Shown here in pieces: positions 16,492 through 25,140 of a stretch of DNA of 37,945 nucleotides. Source of the DNA: Marmoricola sp. (lineage in GTDB: Bacteria; Actinomycetota; Actinomycetes; Propionibacteriales; Nocardioidaceae). The first letter of the stretch is position 1. Each line of letters starts with the position of its first letter. The position numbers and the translations under genes are program-made. Under the pieces are notes generated by a model. The model made no database searches and was not told where the DNA came from. It saw only the letters and a list, made by a program, of their open reading frames with translations. The stretch is taken from positions 1 through 37,945 of the forward strand of contig JAOPYC010000128.1 of the NCBI GenBank assembly GCA_025964795.1, written 5' to 3'.

Positions 16492-18078
16492 TCACCAGCG
16501 CAACGGGAAGCTCTGATACCTCATGACGCGCGGGGAGCCGACGGCGAAGTACTGGAAGTCGAGCACCTCCGGAGCGCGGGTCACCTGGAAGGGTGACGTC
16601 AGTGACTGGAGGGTCCGCGATCCGCGGCTGAGCCGCGCGGACACGGTGCCGGTCCGCAGCGGCACCGTGACCGCGGAGATCCCCGCCTTGAGCGCGAACG
16701 TCGTCGTGACGCCTCCGGAGGTGAGGGACAAGGTGGCCGGTGCGGTCAGGAAGGCCAGGCCCTCCACGTTGTTCTTGGGAGGCGTGTTCATCCCGCCCAT
16801 CGTGTAGGCAGCCGTCGGGTTGCCCCGCACCGGCACGGCGTCGGAGGGCTGGATACGATGGGTGAGGTAGAGGCGGTCGGTGGTGATCTCCGGCGCGGAG
16901 CCGCGCACGAACCGCGCCGCGTAGTAGGCCATCAGGTCCAGGAACACGCACCCGTGAGCGACCGAGGGCGCGATCTGGGTGGACTCCGAGTAGTCGTTCC
17001 AGGTCACGATCTGCACGTAGTCGGCCCGGTCAGCGTCGGCCCGAGCCCACATCGCCCGCAGCAGGCCGGTGTTGCTGGCCTCGGCGTAGTTCTGCTCCCG
17101 GGGACGCTCGTCCTGGGGCGCGACCGGTGCCATCCACTTCTTGCCCAGCGCGTGGGCCTTGGCCGCGTAGTCGGGCGCGTCCCTGACCGACGCGACGGTG
17201 CGGACTCCCCAGATGCCGTAGGCGTAGGCGACCTTCCGGTAGGCCTCCATGTTGGCGTCCGAGGCGTCCAGGAAGACCGCGATGAGCTTCACCGGGACGT
17301 CGTGGTCGGACTTCAGCAGGGAGATGACCTCGGCCCACCAGGAAGGTGACTTGTTCTCGGCCTTGAAGGAGGACAGGAGGTAGGCGCCTGCCTCCCGGGC
17401 CGCGGAGCGATAGCCGTACAGCTCGGCCAGCTTGTCCGCCACCTCGGCCGGGGAGTGGGTGGCGAACGAGGCCGAGGCGTCGAGGTTGGGCACCACCTCG
17501 AAGCCACCGACCTGTTGAGCGGCCTTCATCATCAGGACGCTCCAGTCCCAGTTCTGGCCGTCGATGGTCAGCAGGTTCAAGGTGAACCCGTCGAGGCCGG
17601 CCGCCTTGGCCTCCTTCACCTCGGTACGGAGGTCGGCCAGTCGCCAGGCTGCGCCCGCGACCGGCGGGCGCGGGATCGGGCGGTCGCGCAGGAGTCCGCC
17701 GTAGACGGCGTGCTTGTCGTTCTCGCCGTTCACGGTGAGGTAGTTGCGCGTGTAGTAGTCGGCCTTCGATAGGTCGGTGGCCCGGGGCGGCTTGTTGTCC
17801 AGCGAGATCGGGTACGGCGGGAAGTAGTGGGCGAACACCTTGCGGTCATGGGTGCCCGGCAGCGAGGGGCTCGACCCGGGAAGGCGCCCTCCGCACTCGG
17901 CCAGCTTGGCCCCGGGTGGACCTGGGGCAGGGACCAGCTGGCGGTCCTGGAGGTTGGAGCGGGCGAGCAGTGCCGTCCCGACGAGCAGGGCGGCCAGCAC
18001 GACCAGGAGACGACGGACACGGCTGCGCCGGGGAGCGCGCGGCTCCTGGTCCGGGGGAGGCTCAGTGGGAGACGACAT
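16492..18078 (-). CDS. GH71-family glycoside hydrolase A, membrane-anchored
   Basis: This 528-residue protein has a Pro-rich cytoplasmic N-terminus, basic residues and one membrane helix (about 24-40, LLVVLAALLVGTALLA) without a clear cleavage site, so it is probably anchored with the catalytic part outside. The extracellular region starts with KVFAHYFPPYPIS. It has AGLDGFTLNLL and TWNDYSESTQIAP, hallmark segments of GH71 (alpha-1,3-glucanase/mutanase family), and ends with a beta-rich domain and FPLRW at the C-terminus. Characterised GH71 enzymes hydrolyse alpha-1,3-glucan; the substrate here is inferred. It follows the Wzy-like and GT4 genes on the same strand (51-nt gap) and is probably their operon partner. 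The catalytic region is about two-thirds identical by eye to GH71-B. No clear Shine-Dalgarno sequence precedes ATG 18078. Confidence 0.85.
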   Translation of the reverse strand: MSSPTEPPPDQEPRAPRRSRVRRLLVVLAALLVGTALLARSNLQDRQLVPAPGPPGAKLAECGGRLPGSSPSLPGTHDRKVFAHYFPPYPISLDNKPPRATDLSKADYYTRNYLTVNGENDKHAVYGGLLRDRPIPRPPVAGAAWRLADLRTEVKEAKAAGLDGFTLNLLTIDGQNWDWSVLMMKAAQQVGGFEVVPNLDASASFATHSPAEVADKLAELYGYRSAAREAGAYLLSSFKAENKSPSWWAEVISLLKSDHDVPVKLIAVFLDASDANMEAYRKVAYAYGIWGVRTVASVRDAPDYAAKAHALGKKWMAPVAPQDERPREQNYAEASNTGLLRAMWARADADRADYVQIVTWNDYSESTQIAPSVAHGCVFLDLMAYYAARFVRGSAPEITTDRLYLTHRIQPSDAVPVRGNPTAAYTMGGMNTPPKNNVEGLAFLTAPATLSLTSGGVTTTFALKAGISAVTVPLRTGTVSARLSRGSRTLQSLTSPFQVTRAPEVLDFQYFAVGSPRVMRYQSFPLRW

Positions 18079-18129
18079 CGGTCGGGGACTGTCGGCTCAC
18101 GTGCGGGCGGCGGACCTCGCGACCGGGGC

Positions 18130-19218
18130 TCATCCCTCGAGCCAGGCGCGGAAGTCGGCCAGGGCCGCCGTCGACTGGCCCTGCAGCTCGATCAGGTGGT
18201 CCGAGGTCTGCCGGCGCAGCTCGTCGAGCTGGGTCCCCTCGCGCCCGTCGTGGGCGAGGGACACGACCGAGGTCCGGAACGTCTCCGCATCGGGAAGCGG
18301 CGGCAGGCCCGCCACGGCGAGAGCGCGCGCGCAGCCGACGTCGGTCATCAGGGCGGGTACGCCGGCCGCCATCGCCTCGAGCACCACGAGGGGCTCGGCC
18401 TCGTGCTTGTAGCGACTCGGGAACAAGAAGTAGTCGGATCGGGCCAGGAACGCCACCACCTCGTCGTTCGCGATGGGACCGACGTGGTGGATGCGCGAGC
18501 CGTGGCGTTCGAGGTGGGACTGGAGGAGCTGCTTCTCCTCGTCCCCCGAGACCGGACCGGCCAGGTCGAGCTCGACGTCGAGACCGGCCTCGAGGCAGGC
18601 GTCGACGCTCTGCAGGACCACGTCGAGACCCTTGCCGAAGCTCAGGTTGCTGACGTGGGAGAACCTCAGGGGCCGGGTCGTCTCACCCGGGCCGTCGCGC
18701 CGCTCGCCGGCACCGGGCTCGATCCCGACGAAGATGGCGTTGGAGAGCACGATCGCGTTGGACGCCGTGGGGTAGAGGTCGCGCAGGCGGTCCCTCATCC
18801 CCGCGCACAGCACCAGGTGCAGGGCCCGAGGACCGCTCGCCCGCACGAAGGCAGCCATGGCCCGCCTCGGCTGGCGCAGGTAGCGGTAGGAGTGGTGGTG
18901 GAAGGCGATGCGCCAGCCGAGCAGGCGGGCCAGGGCGACGAGCACGACCTCGTACCACAGGCCCAGGCCACCGGACCCGCCGATGTAGAGCACACGGCGA
19001 CGTCCGGGTCGGGTCATCGTGACCATGACCCACGCGGCGAGGACGTAGGACCTGATGCGGGTGAGGTGGTAGGCCAGCCCGGTGCCCGGCTGGGCGTTGG
19101 TGTCACAGACCCGGGTGCGACACGACTCACCGATCCGCTGCGACATCTCCCGGGTCACGCGAGCCGAGCCGTGCATGGGCGGGGGGAGAGGGCCGACGAT
19201 CAGCACGTGGGTCTTCAC
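18130..19218 (-). CDS. glycosyltransferase family 4 protein
   Basis: This 362-residue protein has the GT-B two-domain architecture. The N-terminal domain begins MKTHVLIVGPLPPPMHGSA (Gly-rich acceptor loop). The C-terminal donor domain contains RFSHVSNLSFGKGLDVVLQ and the EAEPLVVLEAM segment, an E-x7-E type motif that contacts the nucleotide sugar in GT4 enzymes. No membrane helix is evident. It probably adds a sugar to the lipid-linked repeat unit on the cytoplasmic face; sugar and linkage are unknown. The start is GTG 19218, 22 nt after the stop of the Wzy-like gene, so the two are very likely co-transcribed with GH71-A downstream. It is the only glycosyltransferase in the window, so other transferases of the pathway must lie elsewhere. 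Confidence 0.88.
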   Translation of the reverse strand: MKTHVLIVGPLPPPMHGSARVTREMSQRIGESCRTRVCDTNAQPGTGLAYHLTRIRSYVLAAWVMVTMTRPGRRRVLYIGGSGGLGLWYEVVLVALARLLGWRIAFHHHSYRYLRQPRRAMAAFVRASGPRALHLVLCAGMRDRLRDLYPTASNAIVLSNAIFVGIEPGAGERRDGPGETTRPLRFSHVSNLSFGKGLDVVLQSVDACLEAGLDVELDLAGPVSGDEEKQLLQSHLERHGSRIHHVGPIANDEVVAFLARSDYFLFPSRYKHEAEPLVVLEAMAAGVPALMTDVGCARALAVAGLPPLPDAETFRTSVVSLAHDGREGTQLDELRRQTSDHLIELQGQSTAALADFRAWLEG

Positions 19219-19240
19219 CTGCGGAACCCTATCTGGTGGT

Positions 19241-20716
19241 CTAGCGTCTCTCGGCCAGATCGGGGACGAAGCGCCGGGCGCCTGCAGGAGCCCCGGGTTT
19301 TCGTCGTGGGATCACGAAGAGCAGGCACGCCAGCGCCACCAGGATGGCTCCGGTGGCCTGGAGCCAGGACCCACGCAGCAGGATCGTCATGTAGACGGGG
19401 AACACGGCGCCGACGATCGCCCACGGGCCGTGCTCGCTCATGGCGTGGGCGAGGCGGCGGTCCATCCGGGTCAGCAGGAACCCGAGCAGCAGGAAGGCGA
19501 TCACGACGCCGGGCATCCCGGCGTTGACCATGGCCTCGGCCCACATCGGCGCGGACAGGTTCTCGTAGGTGTAGCCCTGGAACTGGGCGAGCATGGCCCC
19601 GGTGTCCAGGGGCTTGTCGTTCCAGACCACTCGCGGCACCCAGAAGAACAGGCTCCCGGTGAGCTGCCGGAACGGCGTGGCATCGCCGGTCCGCCAGAAC
19701 AGGTCGGCGTTGCCGATCTGCCAGAAGCCGTCGTAGTCGCCGTTGGAGAGGTACTCCCCGAAGAACCCCCCGCGCGAGGCCTTGCCGCCGCTGGCGGCCG
19801 ACCGGAAGACGTCGATGACCGGGAAGATGAACAGGAAGCCCAGCAGGGTGGTCGCCATCGTGATCCGCACCCGTTGCGCCGTGGCGACGGAGCCGAAGAA
19901 CACGGTGAGGGCGAACAGCACCGTGCCGAAGTTGTAGCGCGCCGTCGCCAGCGGGCTCACCACCACGGCCAGCAGCACCGCGGTGAAGAGGAGTCCGAAC
20001 CAGCCGATGCGCCTCCAGGGCTGGGCAACGCTGCCGCGCAGCTGGCTCATCGCCCCGGCCGCGATCAGCGTGGGGTAGATCGCCGTCGCGTAGACGATGC
20101 CCCGGATGGCGGAGTCCGGCCACGCGGCCTGCCGCGTGGTCGCGGCGTTCGCGCGGTTCGAGAACAGGGTTCCGATCCCCAGCGTCCGGATGAAGTAGAT
20201 CGACAGTGCGGCCCCGACCACCAGCAGGATCACCGAGCGGGTCCGGCTGACCGGCTCGACGCCGGCGTCGGGGGGGCGGTGCACCAGCGGCCGCCTCGCC
20301 TGGGACGAGCGCGCGACCAGGGTCCCGATCTCGAACATCACGAGGCCGAGTACGACGATCAGGGCGATCCGGCTGTCCTGGGACGGGTCGATGCCCGGGG
20401 TCGTGGTCGACGGGAGGTCCGCACGCAGCTGGGAGGTGGGGGCCAGACCCATGAAGATGTAGACGAAGAGCCAGAAGAAGAAGGAGAACAGGGCGGCCGT
20501 CCCGCGGGCGCACAGCAGGGCCAGGTGGAACCCGGCCCAGACCATCACGCCCAGGGTGATCACCCAGGCGTTGGACCGGCCGGTGTCGGGGATGCTGGTG
20601 ACCAGCAGCACCGGCAGCGCCACGGACAGGAGCGCGGTGAGCACCACCAGCGACGTCGCCTGGGGGTAGGTCGCGGCCGGACCTCGTCGAGAAGTCGCCT
20701 CTGCTAGATCAGGCAC
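19241..20716 (-). CDS. Wzy-like O-antigen/oligosaccharide polymerase membrane protein
   Basis: This 491-residue protein has about ten to twelve membrane helices and a large loop in the last third (about residues 310-400). The loop contains GGFFGEYLSNGDYDGFWQ and FFWVPRVVWNDKPLDTG, the arrangement typical of oligosaccharide repeat-unit polymerases, in which extracytoplasmic loops hold the active-site residues. Wzy enzymes join lipid-linked repeat units into a polymer. The neighbours agree: a GT4 gene follows and a Wzz/tyrosine-kinase gene is divergent. The GTG start (20716) is preceded by GAGGTG about 10 nt upstream. A five-codon ATG...TGA mini-frame overlaps the start, so coupling is possible. 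The polymer structure cannot be deduced. Confidence 0.82.
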   Translation of the reverse strand: MPDLAEATSRRGPAATYPQATSLVVLTALLSVALPVLLVTSIPDTGRSNAWVITLGVMVWAGFHLALLCARGTAALFSFFFWLFVYIFMGLAPTSQLRADLPSTTTPGIDPSQDSRIALIVVLGLVMFEIGTLVARSSQARRPLVHRPPDAGVEPVSRTRSVILLVVGAALSIYFIRTLGIGTLFSNRANAATTRQAAWPDSAIRGIVYATAIYPTLIAAGAMSQLRGSVAQPWRRIGWFGLLFTAVLLAVVVSPLATARYNFGTVLFALTVFFGSVATAQRVRITMATTLLGFLFIFPVIDVFRSAASGGKASRGGFFGEYLSNGDYDGFWQIGNADLFWRTGDATPFRQLTGSLFFWVPRVVWNDKPLDTGAMLAQFQGYTYENLSAPMWAEAMVNAGMPGVVIAFLLLGFLLTRMDRRLAHAMSEHGPWAIVGAVFPVYMTILLRGSWLQATGAILVALACLLFVIPRRKPGAPAGARRFVPDLAERR

Positions 20717-20866
20717 TGCTCGACATCACCTCAACCTGTCCATCAGCCATTGCGTCGCGCCTCGCCGGCAGCCGACTGCGGCTATCATGGCACGGCCGAC
20801 GGGTGTGCACGCCGACTCGGCCTCGGGCTGGATGTCCGTGCCGCAATCGTGTCTCTGAGGGGGACC
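20717..20866. promoter_or_regulatory. divergent promoter region between wzy-like and wzz/BY-kinase genes
   Basis: This 150-nt region must drive both directions. TATCAT (20783-20788) on the plus strand is a plausible -10 for the kinase gene, about 78 nt before ATG 20867; no clear -35 is seen. Two TGTCC motifs (20737-20741 and 20833-20837) match the motif repeated in other intergenic regions of this cluster. Confidence 0.4.
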
Positions 20867-22267
20867 ATGACCGTCCGGGCGATCTGGGATGTGTTCCGAT
20901 TCCATTGGATGGGACTGGTCCTGGCGACGGTGGTCGGTGCGGCGGTCGGGTTCACCTGGGGCGATCTCACGCAGCCGCAGTACACCGCCAACGCCGAGGT
21001 GTTCGTCGGTGTCAGCAACGGCCAGGACGTCTCGCAGATCGCGCAGGGAGCGACCTACTCGGTCCAGCAGGCGCGCAACTTCGCGGCGGTGACCAGCCGG
21101 CAGGTGGTGCTCAAGAAGGTCATCGACGACCTGGACCTGGGGCTGACGCCCGGTCAGCTGCGCAAGAAGCTGTCGGTCACGGTGCCCCTCAACACCTCGA
21201 TCATCTCGATCTCGATCACCGACGTGAACGCGAACCTGGCCGCCGAGATCGCCAACTCCACGGCCGACAGCCTCACCGACTCCGTGGACCAGCTGTCTCC
21301 CCGGGCCAACGACGGGTCTCGGCCGGTCCGGGTCCAGTCCGTGGAACGCGCCGTGGCTCCGAGCTCGGCCTCCTCCCCGAACGTGCCCGTGCTGGTGTTC
21401 CTGTGCGCGCTCGCCGGCTTCGCCCTCACCTTGATCGCCCTGGTGCTCAACGACTTCCTGCGGGCCAAGGTCCGCGACCCGGAGCATGCCGCCCAGCTGG
21501 TGAGCGCTCCGGTGATCGGCACCCTGTCGCGGCTGCGGGAGATCGCCAAGCAGCCGATGGCCTTCCCCGCCGCGGAGCGCTCCAAGCGTGCCGAGCAGTA
21601 CCGCCAGATCCGCACGAGCCTGCGCTTCCTGCAGATGGACCAGGGGCACAAGGTCTTCGTCTTCACCTCGGCGGTGGAAGGTGAGGGGAAGAGCACCACG
21701 GCTGCGAACGTCGCGGCGTCCATCGCCGCGAGCGGTACCTCGGTCTGTCTCGTGGAGGGCGATCTCCGGCGGCCTTCCCTGGGCAGCATCCTCGACCTCG
21801 AGGGCGGGGTCGGGCTCACCAACGTCATCGCCCACGAGGCGGAGCTGGACGACGTCCTCCAACCGTGGGGTCAGGACGGGCTGCACGTGCTGCTGGCGGG
21901 GGAGACCCCACCCAACCCCAGCGAGATGCTTGAGTCGATCCGTGCGCACGACGTGCTGCGACGGCTGCGGGACCGCTTCGAGATCACGATCATCGACTGC
22001 CCTCCGGTCGTCCCCGTGACGGACGCGGCGATCCTCGCGCGCACTTTCGGCGGCGCCATCCTCGTGGTGTCCGAGCGTCAGGTCGGCGTCCGCGACGTAC
22101 GCCGTGCGGTGGACCGCATGGAGGCGGTCGACGCTCCCATCCTCGGGGTGGTCGTCTCGAAGTCGCGCGCCTCAGGCGTCAGTGCCCGTTACTACGACTC
22201 GCGCGGCCGTGAACCCCGCGAGGCCGACGTCTTGGAGGGGCAGCGCCGGGCTTCTGTTCGTCTGTGA
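20867..22267 (+). CDS. Wzz-type polysaccharide co-polymerase fused to BY-kinase (CpsD/CapB-like)
   Basis: This 466-residue protein starts at ATG 20867 with GAGGGGG just upstream. Residues 1-195 are a Wzz chain-length module: a first helix (about 14-34), an extracytoplasmic loop and a second helix (VLVFLCALAGFALTLIALVL). Residues 230-445 are a bacterial tyrosine kinase domain with Walker A EGEGKST (about 269-276), the Walker A' region VCLVEGDLRRP (VEGD instead of the common I-D-A-D) and Walker B ITIIDCPPV (about 370-378). The C-terminal tail has only one Tyr pair (ARYYDS), fewer than classic tyrosine clusters. Such proteins set polymer length and control Wzy-dependent export by autophosphorylation. 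The next gene encodes the matching phosphatase type. Confidence 0.9.
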   Translation: MTVRAIWDVFRFHWMGLVLATVVGAAVGFTWGDLTQPQYTANAEVFVGVSNGQDVSQIAQGATYSVQQARNFAAVTSRQVVLKKVIDDLDLGLTPGQLRKKLSVTVPLNTSIISISITDVNANLAAEIANSTADSLTDSVDQLSPRANDGSRPVRVQSVERAVAPSSASSPNVPVLVFLCALAGFALTLIALVLNDFLRAKVRDPEHAAQLVSAPVIGTLSRLREIAKQPMAFPAAERSKRAEQYRQIRTSLRFLQMDQGHKVFVFTSAVEGEGKSTTAANVAASIAASGTSVCLVEGDLRRPSLGSILDLEGGVGLTNVIAHEAELDDVLQPWGQDGLHVLLAGETPPNPSEMLESIRAHDVLRRLRDRFEITIIDCPPVVPVTDAAILARTFGGAILVVSERQVGVRDVRRAVDRMEAVDAPILGVVVSKSRASGVSARYYDSRGREPREADVLEGQRRASVRL

Positions 22268-22285
22268 GCAGCCTCACCCCCGTCC

Positions 22286-22885
22286 GTGCCTGACCGCCGA
22301 AGGAGTGCCACGATCTCGGACCTGCCTGATCCGGACGCCGTACTCGTGGTGTGCACCGGGAACGTGTGCAGGTCGCCGTACATCGCCCTGCTCCTCACCG
22401 CTCTGATCAACCGCACCGATGCGGCGACGACGAAGGTCGAGTCGGCCGGCACCCGTGCCCTGGTCGGTGCTCGCGTCGACCCCGAGGTGGTCGAGGCGCT
22501 CTGGGGACTCGGCGTGGACGCCGGCGGGTGGAGGGGGCAACAGGTGACCGGGGACCAGATCGACCGCGCGTCGCTGATCGTGGTCGCGTCCCGGGAGCAC
22601 CGCACAGCGGTGGCAAGGATGCGCCCACGCGCCCTGGGCCGGGTCTTCACCCTGCGACAGCTCGTCCGGCTGCTCGAGGCGGCCCGTCACGAGGACGGAG
22701 CTCTCCCACGGCTCTCCGCCGCTGACCTGGCGAGGCGGTGTGCGCTCGCCCGCGGCCTCACGGGCCCCTCGGCCGGGGCCGACGACGACGTGCCTGATCC
22801 CTTCGGACGGACCCATGCCGACTACGTGGCGGCGATGGACCTGATGACCCCGGGCGTCTTCGCCCTGGCCGCCGCCCTGGCCTGA
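22286..22885 (+). CDS. low-molecular-weight protein tyrosine phosphatase
   Basis: The protein (199 aa from GTG 22286) carries the complete LMW-PTP P-loop VCTGNVCRSP, with nucleophile C23 and R29, and the general-acid Asp in VPDPFG (D171). It removes phosphate from tyrosine, most likely from the BY-kinase encoded 18 nt upstream; kinase/phosphatase pairs of this kind control capsule and exopolysaccharide assembly. The start is uncertain. GTG 22286 has no Shine-Dalgarno sequence, whereas a strong AAGGAG lies at 22300-22305, followed in frame only by ACG (22310) and ATC (22313). Conserved sequence begins at about residue 16, so a non-AUG start there would still give a complete domain. At 185-199 aa it is longer than the roughly 150-aa minimum of the family, owing to an insertion between residues 130 and 165. 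Confidence 0.9.
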   Translation: MPDRRRSATISDLPDPDAVLVVCTGNVCRSPYIALLLTALINRTDAATTKVESAGTRALVGARVDPEVVEALWGLGVDAGGWRGQQVTGDQIDRASLIVVASREHRTAVARMRPRALGRVFTLRQLVRLLEAARHEDGALPRLSAADLARRCALARGLTGPSAGADDDVPDPFGRTHADYVAAMDLMTPGVFALAAALA

Positions 22886-23001
22886 GACCAGCCCGCGAGC
22901 CCGCGCGACGCCGTGGGGCCCGGTCGATCGACCTGGGGGTCCCTCGAGCGGTCGATCACGCTCCGCCACAGCGGACCTATGTGGTGATTTCTGTGTAAAA
23001 C

Positions 23002-23032
23002 GGACATTGGGGACATACAGTGTGTTTTGTCC
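23002..23032. promoter_or_regulatory. repeated GGACA/TGTCC motif upstream of GH71-B
   Basis: The 179-nt gap before GH71-B is AT-rich relative to its surroundings. Within 31 nt it holds GGACA (23002-23006), GGACA (23011-23015) and the inverse TGTCC (23028-23032), about 35-60 nt upstream of the start codon. Two direct copies and one inverted copy at this density suggest an operator. No confident -35/-10 pair could be set. Confidence 0.4.
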
Positions 23033-23064
23033 ACTGAATCCATCCCCCCGAATGGGTGTCACCA

Positions 23065-25056
23065 ATGTTTGTCCGCTACCTGCGAGTCCTTGCCCCAGTC
23101 CTGGCCGCGTTCATCATCCTCGGTCTGTGCACCACGACGGCGCAAGCACGGGGAAGTGTCCCCCGCGTCACGGGTGTCAGTCGAGTGAGCCAGGACTGGC
23201 AGCACGCCAAGCTGAAGATCCGATGGAGCTCGGTCAGGGGTGCGAAGTACCAGATGCGGGTGGCCTCCGCCGCTGCTCGTCTGCGCTCGACCCGCCCGAT
23301 GGCCACCCGGACGGCGGCCGGCACGTACACCAAGGCCCTGAACCGCAACGGCACCTACTACGTCCAGGTGCGCGCGCTGAAGAAGCGTGGCAAGGGCATG
23401 TGGTCCGCTGCGACGCGAGTCCGCTTCACCAAGCCCCGCCAGGCCGTGACCGTCATCGACCCCCCGGTCGTGCCGCCGACGACGCCGGAGCCGACCGCTC
23501 CCGAGCCGACCACCCCGGCTCCCACCACCCCTGAGCCGACGACCCCGGCCCCGACCACACCCGCGCCGACCACGCCGGCCCCCACCACCCCGGCCCCCAC
23601 CACCCCGGCCCCCACCACCCCGGCCCCGACCACCCCGGTCGTGACCGGTACTCCGGTGACCCCGCTTCCCACGCCGAACACGACGGTGCCGGCCGGTGGC
23701 CGGAAGGTCTTCGCGCACTACTTCCCGCCCTACCCGATCTCCGCGGACAACAAGCCCGCGAGCGCCCCGCTGCTGGCCAACGCCGACTACTACACCCGCA
23801 ACTTCCTGACCGTCGACGGGGAGAAGGGCAAGCACTCGTCCTACGGCGGCTTCCTGCGTGACCGTCCGGTGCCGCGCCCCGTCTCCACGGCGAGCAACTG
23901 GCACCTGGTTGACGCCCGCAAGGAGGTGCAGCAGGCCAAGGACGCCGGCCTCGACGGGTTCACCCTCAACCTGCTCACCATCACCGGTCAGAACTGGGAC
24001 TGGAGCGTCCTGATCATGCAGGCCGCTTCGGAGCTCGGCGGGTTCGAGATCATCCCCAACGTCGACGGCACCGCTTCCTTCTCCACCCACCCGCCCGCCG
24101 AGGTGGCCGCCAAGCTCGCGCAGCTGTACAGCTACTCCGCCGCTGCCAAGGAGGGCACCGACTACCTGCTCTCCTCCTTCAAGGCCGAGAACCGGTCGAC
24201 CGACTGGTGGCGTGCGGTGATCAACACCCTGAAGACCGACTACAAGATCCCGACGAAGTTCATCGCGGTGTTCCTGAACGCCTCGGACGCGAACATGCAG
24301 GCCTTCAAGGACTTCAGCTACGCCTTCAGCAACTGGGGCGTCCGCACCGTCGCCTCGGTCAAGAACGCGCCCAACCTGGCGGCCAAGGCTCACGCCATGG
24401 GCAAGAAGTGGATGGCGCCGGTTGCTCCCGAGGACGCACGTCCCCGTGAGATGAACTATGCGGAGGCCAGCAACACCGGACTGCTCCGGGCCATGTGGGG
24501 CCGGGCGAACTCCGACGGAGCCGACTACATCCAGATCGTGACCTGGAACGACTACTCCGAGTCGACCCAGATCGCGCCGTCAGTGGCCCACGGCACCGTG
24601 TTCCTCGACCTGATGGGCTACTACGCCAAGTGGTTCAGGACGGGCAGCGCGCCGGCCATCACCAAGGACCAGGTCTACGTCACGCACCGCATCCACCTGT
24701 CGACGGCGGTGCCGAAGTACGGCAACGCCACCGCCTCCTACCGGATGGGTGGGATGAGCACTCCTCCGCAGGACACCGTCGAGAGCCTGGTCTTCCTGAC
24801 CGCCCCCGCCACGCTGTCGCTCACCTCCGGGGGGACCACCTCCACCTTCGCCATGAAGGCAGGGATCTCCGCGGTCACGGTGCCGCTGAAGGTCGGAACG
24901 GTGTCGGCGGTGCTCAGTCGGGGCTCCACCAAGGTCGAGGACCTGACCTCGCCCTACCCGGTCGTGCAGACTCCCGAGGTCCTGGACTTCCAGTACATGG
25001 CGTTCGGTGGACCCGCTGGGGTGCGTGACTACCAGCACTTCCCGCTTCGCTGGTGA
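23065..25056 (+). CDS. GH71-family glycoside hydrolase B, secreted, with FN3-like domain and Pro/Thr linker
   Basis: This 663-residue protein starts at ATG 23065; GTG 23056 is an alternative. A signal peptide (YLRVLAPVLAAFIILGLC...TAQA) is followed by an FN3-like domain (about 32-135), a Pro/Thr linker encoded by a 15-bp tandem repeat, and the GH71 domain from about residue 212. That domain has KVFAHYFPPYPIS, AGLDGFTLNLL and TWNDYSESTQIAP, and the protein ends in a beta-rich region and FPLRW. The family hydrolyses alpha-1,3-glucan; activity on the polymer made by this cluster is inferred. Unlike GH71-A it has no retained membrane helix, so it is probably released or cell-wall associated. It lies downstream of the phosphatase gene on the same strand but has its own 179-nt upstream region and ends before a strong hairpin. 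Confidence 0.87.
   Translation: MFVRYLRVLAPVLAAFIILGLCTTTAQARGSVPRVTGVSRVSQDWQHAKLKIRWSSVRGAKYQMRVASAAARLRSTRPMATRTAAGTYTKALNRNGTYYVQVRALKKRGKGMWSAATRVRFTKPRQAVTVIDPPVVPPTTPEPTAPEPTTPAPTTPEPTTPAPTTPAPTTPAPTTPAPTTPAPTTPAPTTPVVTGTPVTPLPTPNTTVPAGGRKVFAHYFPPYPISADNKPASAPLLANADYYTRNFLTVDGEKGKHSSYGGFLRDRPVPRPVSTASNWHLVDARKEVQQAKDAGLDGFTLNLLTITGQNWDWSVLIMQAASELGGFEIIPNVDGTASFSTHPPAEVAAKLAQLYSYSAAAKEGTDYLLSSFKAENRSTDWWRAVINTLKTDYKIPTKFIAVFLNASDANMQAFKDFSYAFSNWGVRTVASVKNAPNLAAKAHAMGKKWMAPVAPEDARPREMNYAEASNTGLLRAMWGRANSDGADYIQIVTWNDYSESTQIAPSVAHGTVFLDLMGYYAKWFRTGSAPAITKDQVYVTHRIHLSTAVPKYGNATASYRMGGMSTPPQDTVESLVFLTAPATLSLTSGGTTSTFAMKAGISAVTVPLKVGTVSAVLSRGSTKVEDLTSPYPVVQTPEVLDFQYMAFGGPAGVRDYQHFPLRW
23476..23640 (+). 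repeat. 15-bp tandem repeat, 11 copies, encoding P-T-T-P-A/E linker
   Basis: Eleven head-to-tail 15-bp units lie inside the GH71-B gene. The consensus is about CCGACCACCCCGGCC, and three consecutive units at 23581-23625 are identical. Each encodes a Pro-Thr-Thr-Pro-(Ala/Glu) module, so unit loss or gain keeps the frame and changes only linker length. It is a coding minisatellite, not a CRISPR array. Confidence 0.9.
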
Positions 25057-25080
25057 TCCTCGAACCGTTGCACTGAACGC

Positions 25081-25123
25081 CCGGAGGCCCCGGGGTGGTG
25101 AACAACCCCCCCGGGGCCTCCGG
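25081..25123. terminator. strong bidirectional hairpin between GH71-B and giant protein B
   Basis: CCGGAGGCCCCGGGG (25081-25095) pairs perfectly over 15 bp with 25109-25123 around a 13-nt loop. It lies 24 nt after the GH71-B stop and 17 nt from the stop of the convergent giant gene B, so it can serve both transcripts. There is no U-tract. Confidence 0.85.
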
Positions 25124-25140
25124 CCGTCTGCCCCTTGGTG

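Noticed and set aside
23476..23640. Short tandem repeats resembling a CRISPR-like array
   Set aside because: The units are contiguous 15-bp coding repeats without spacers and encode a Pro/Thr linker.
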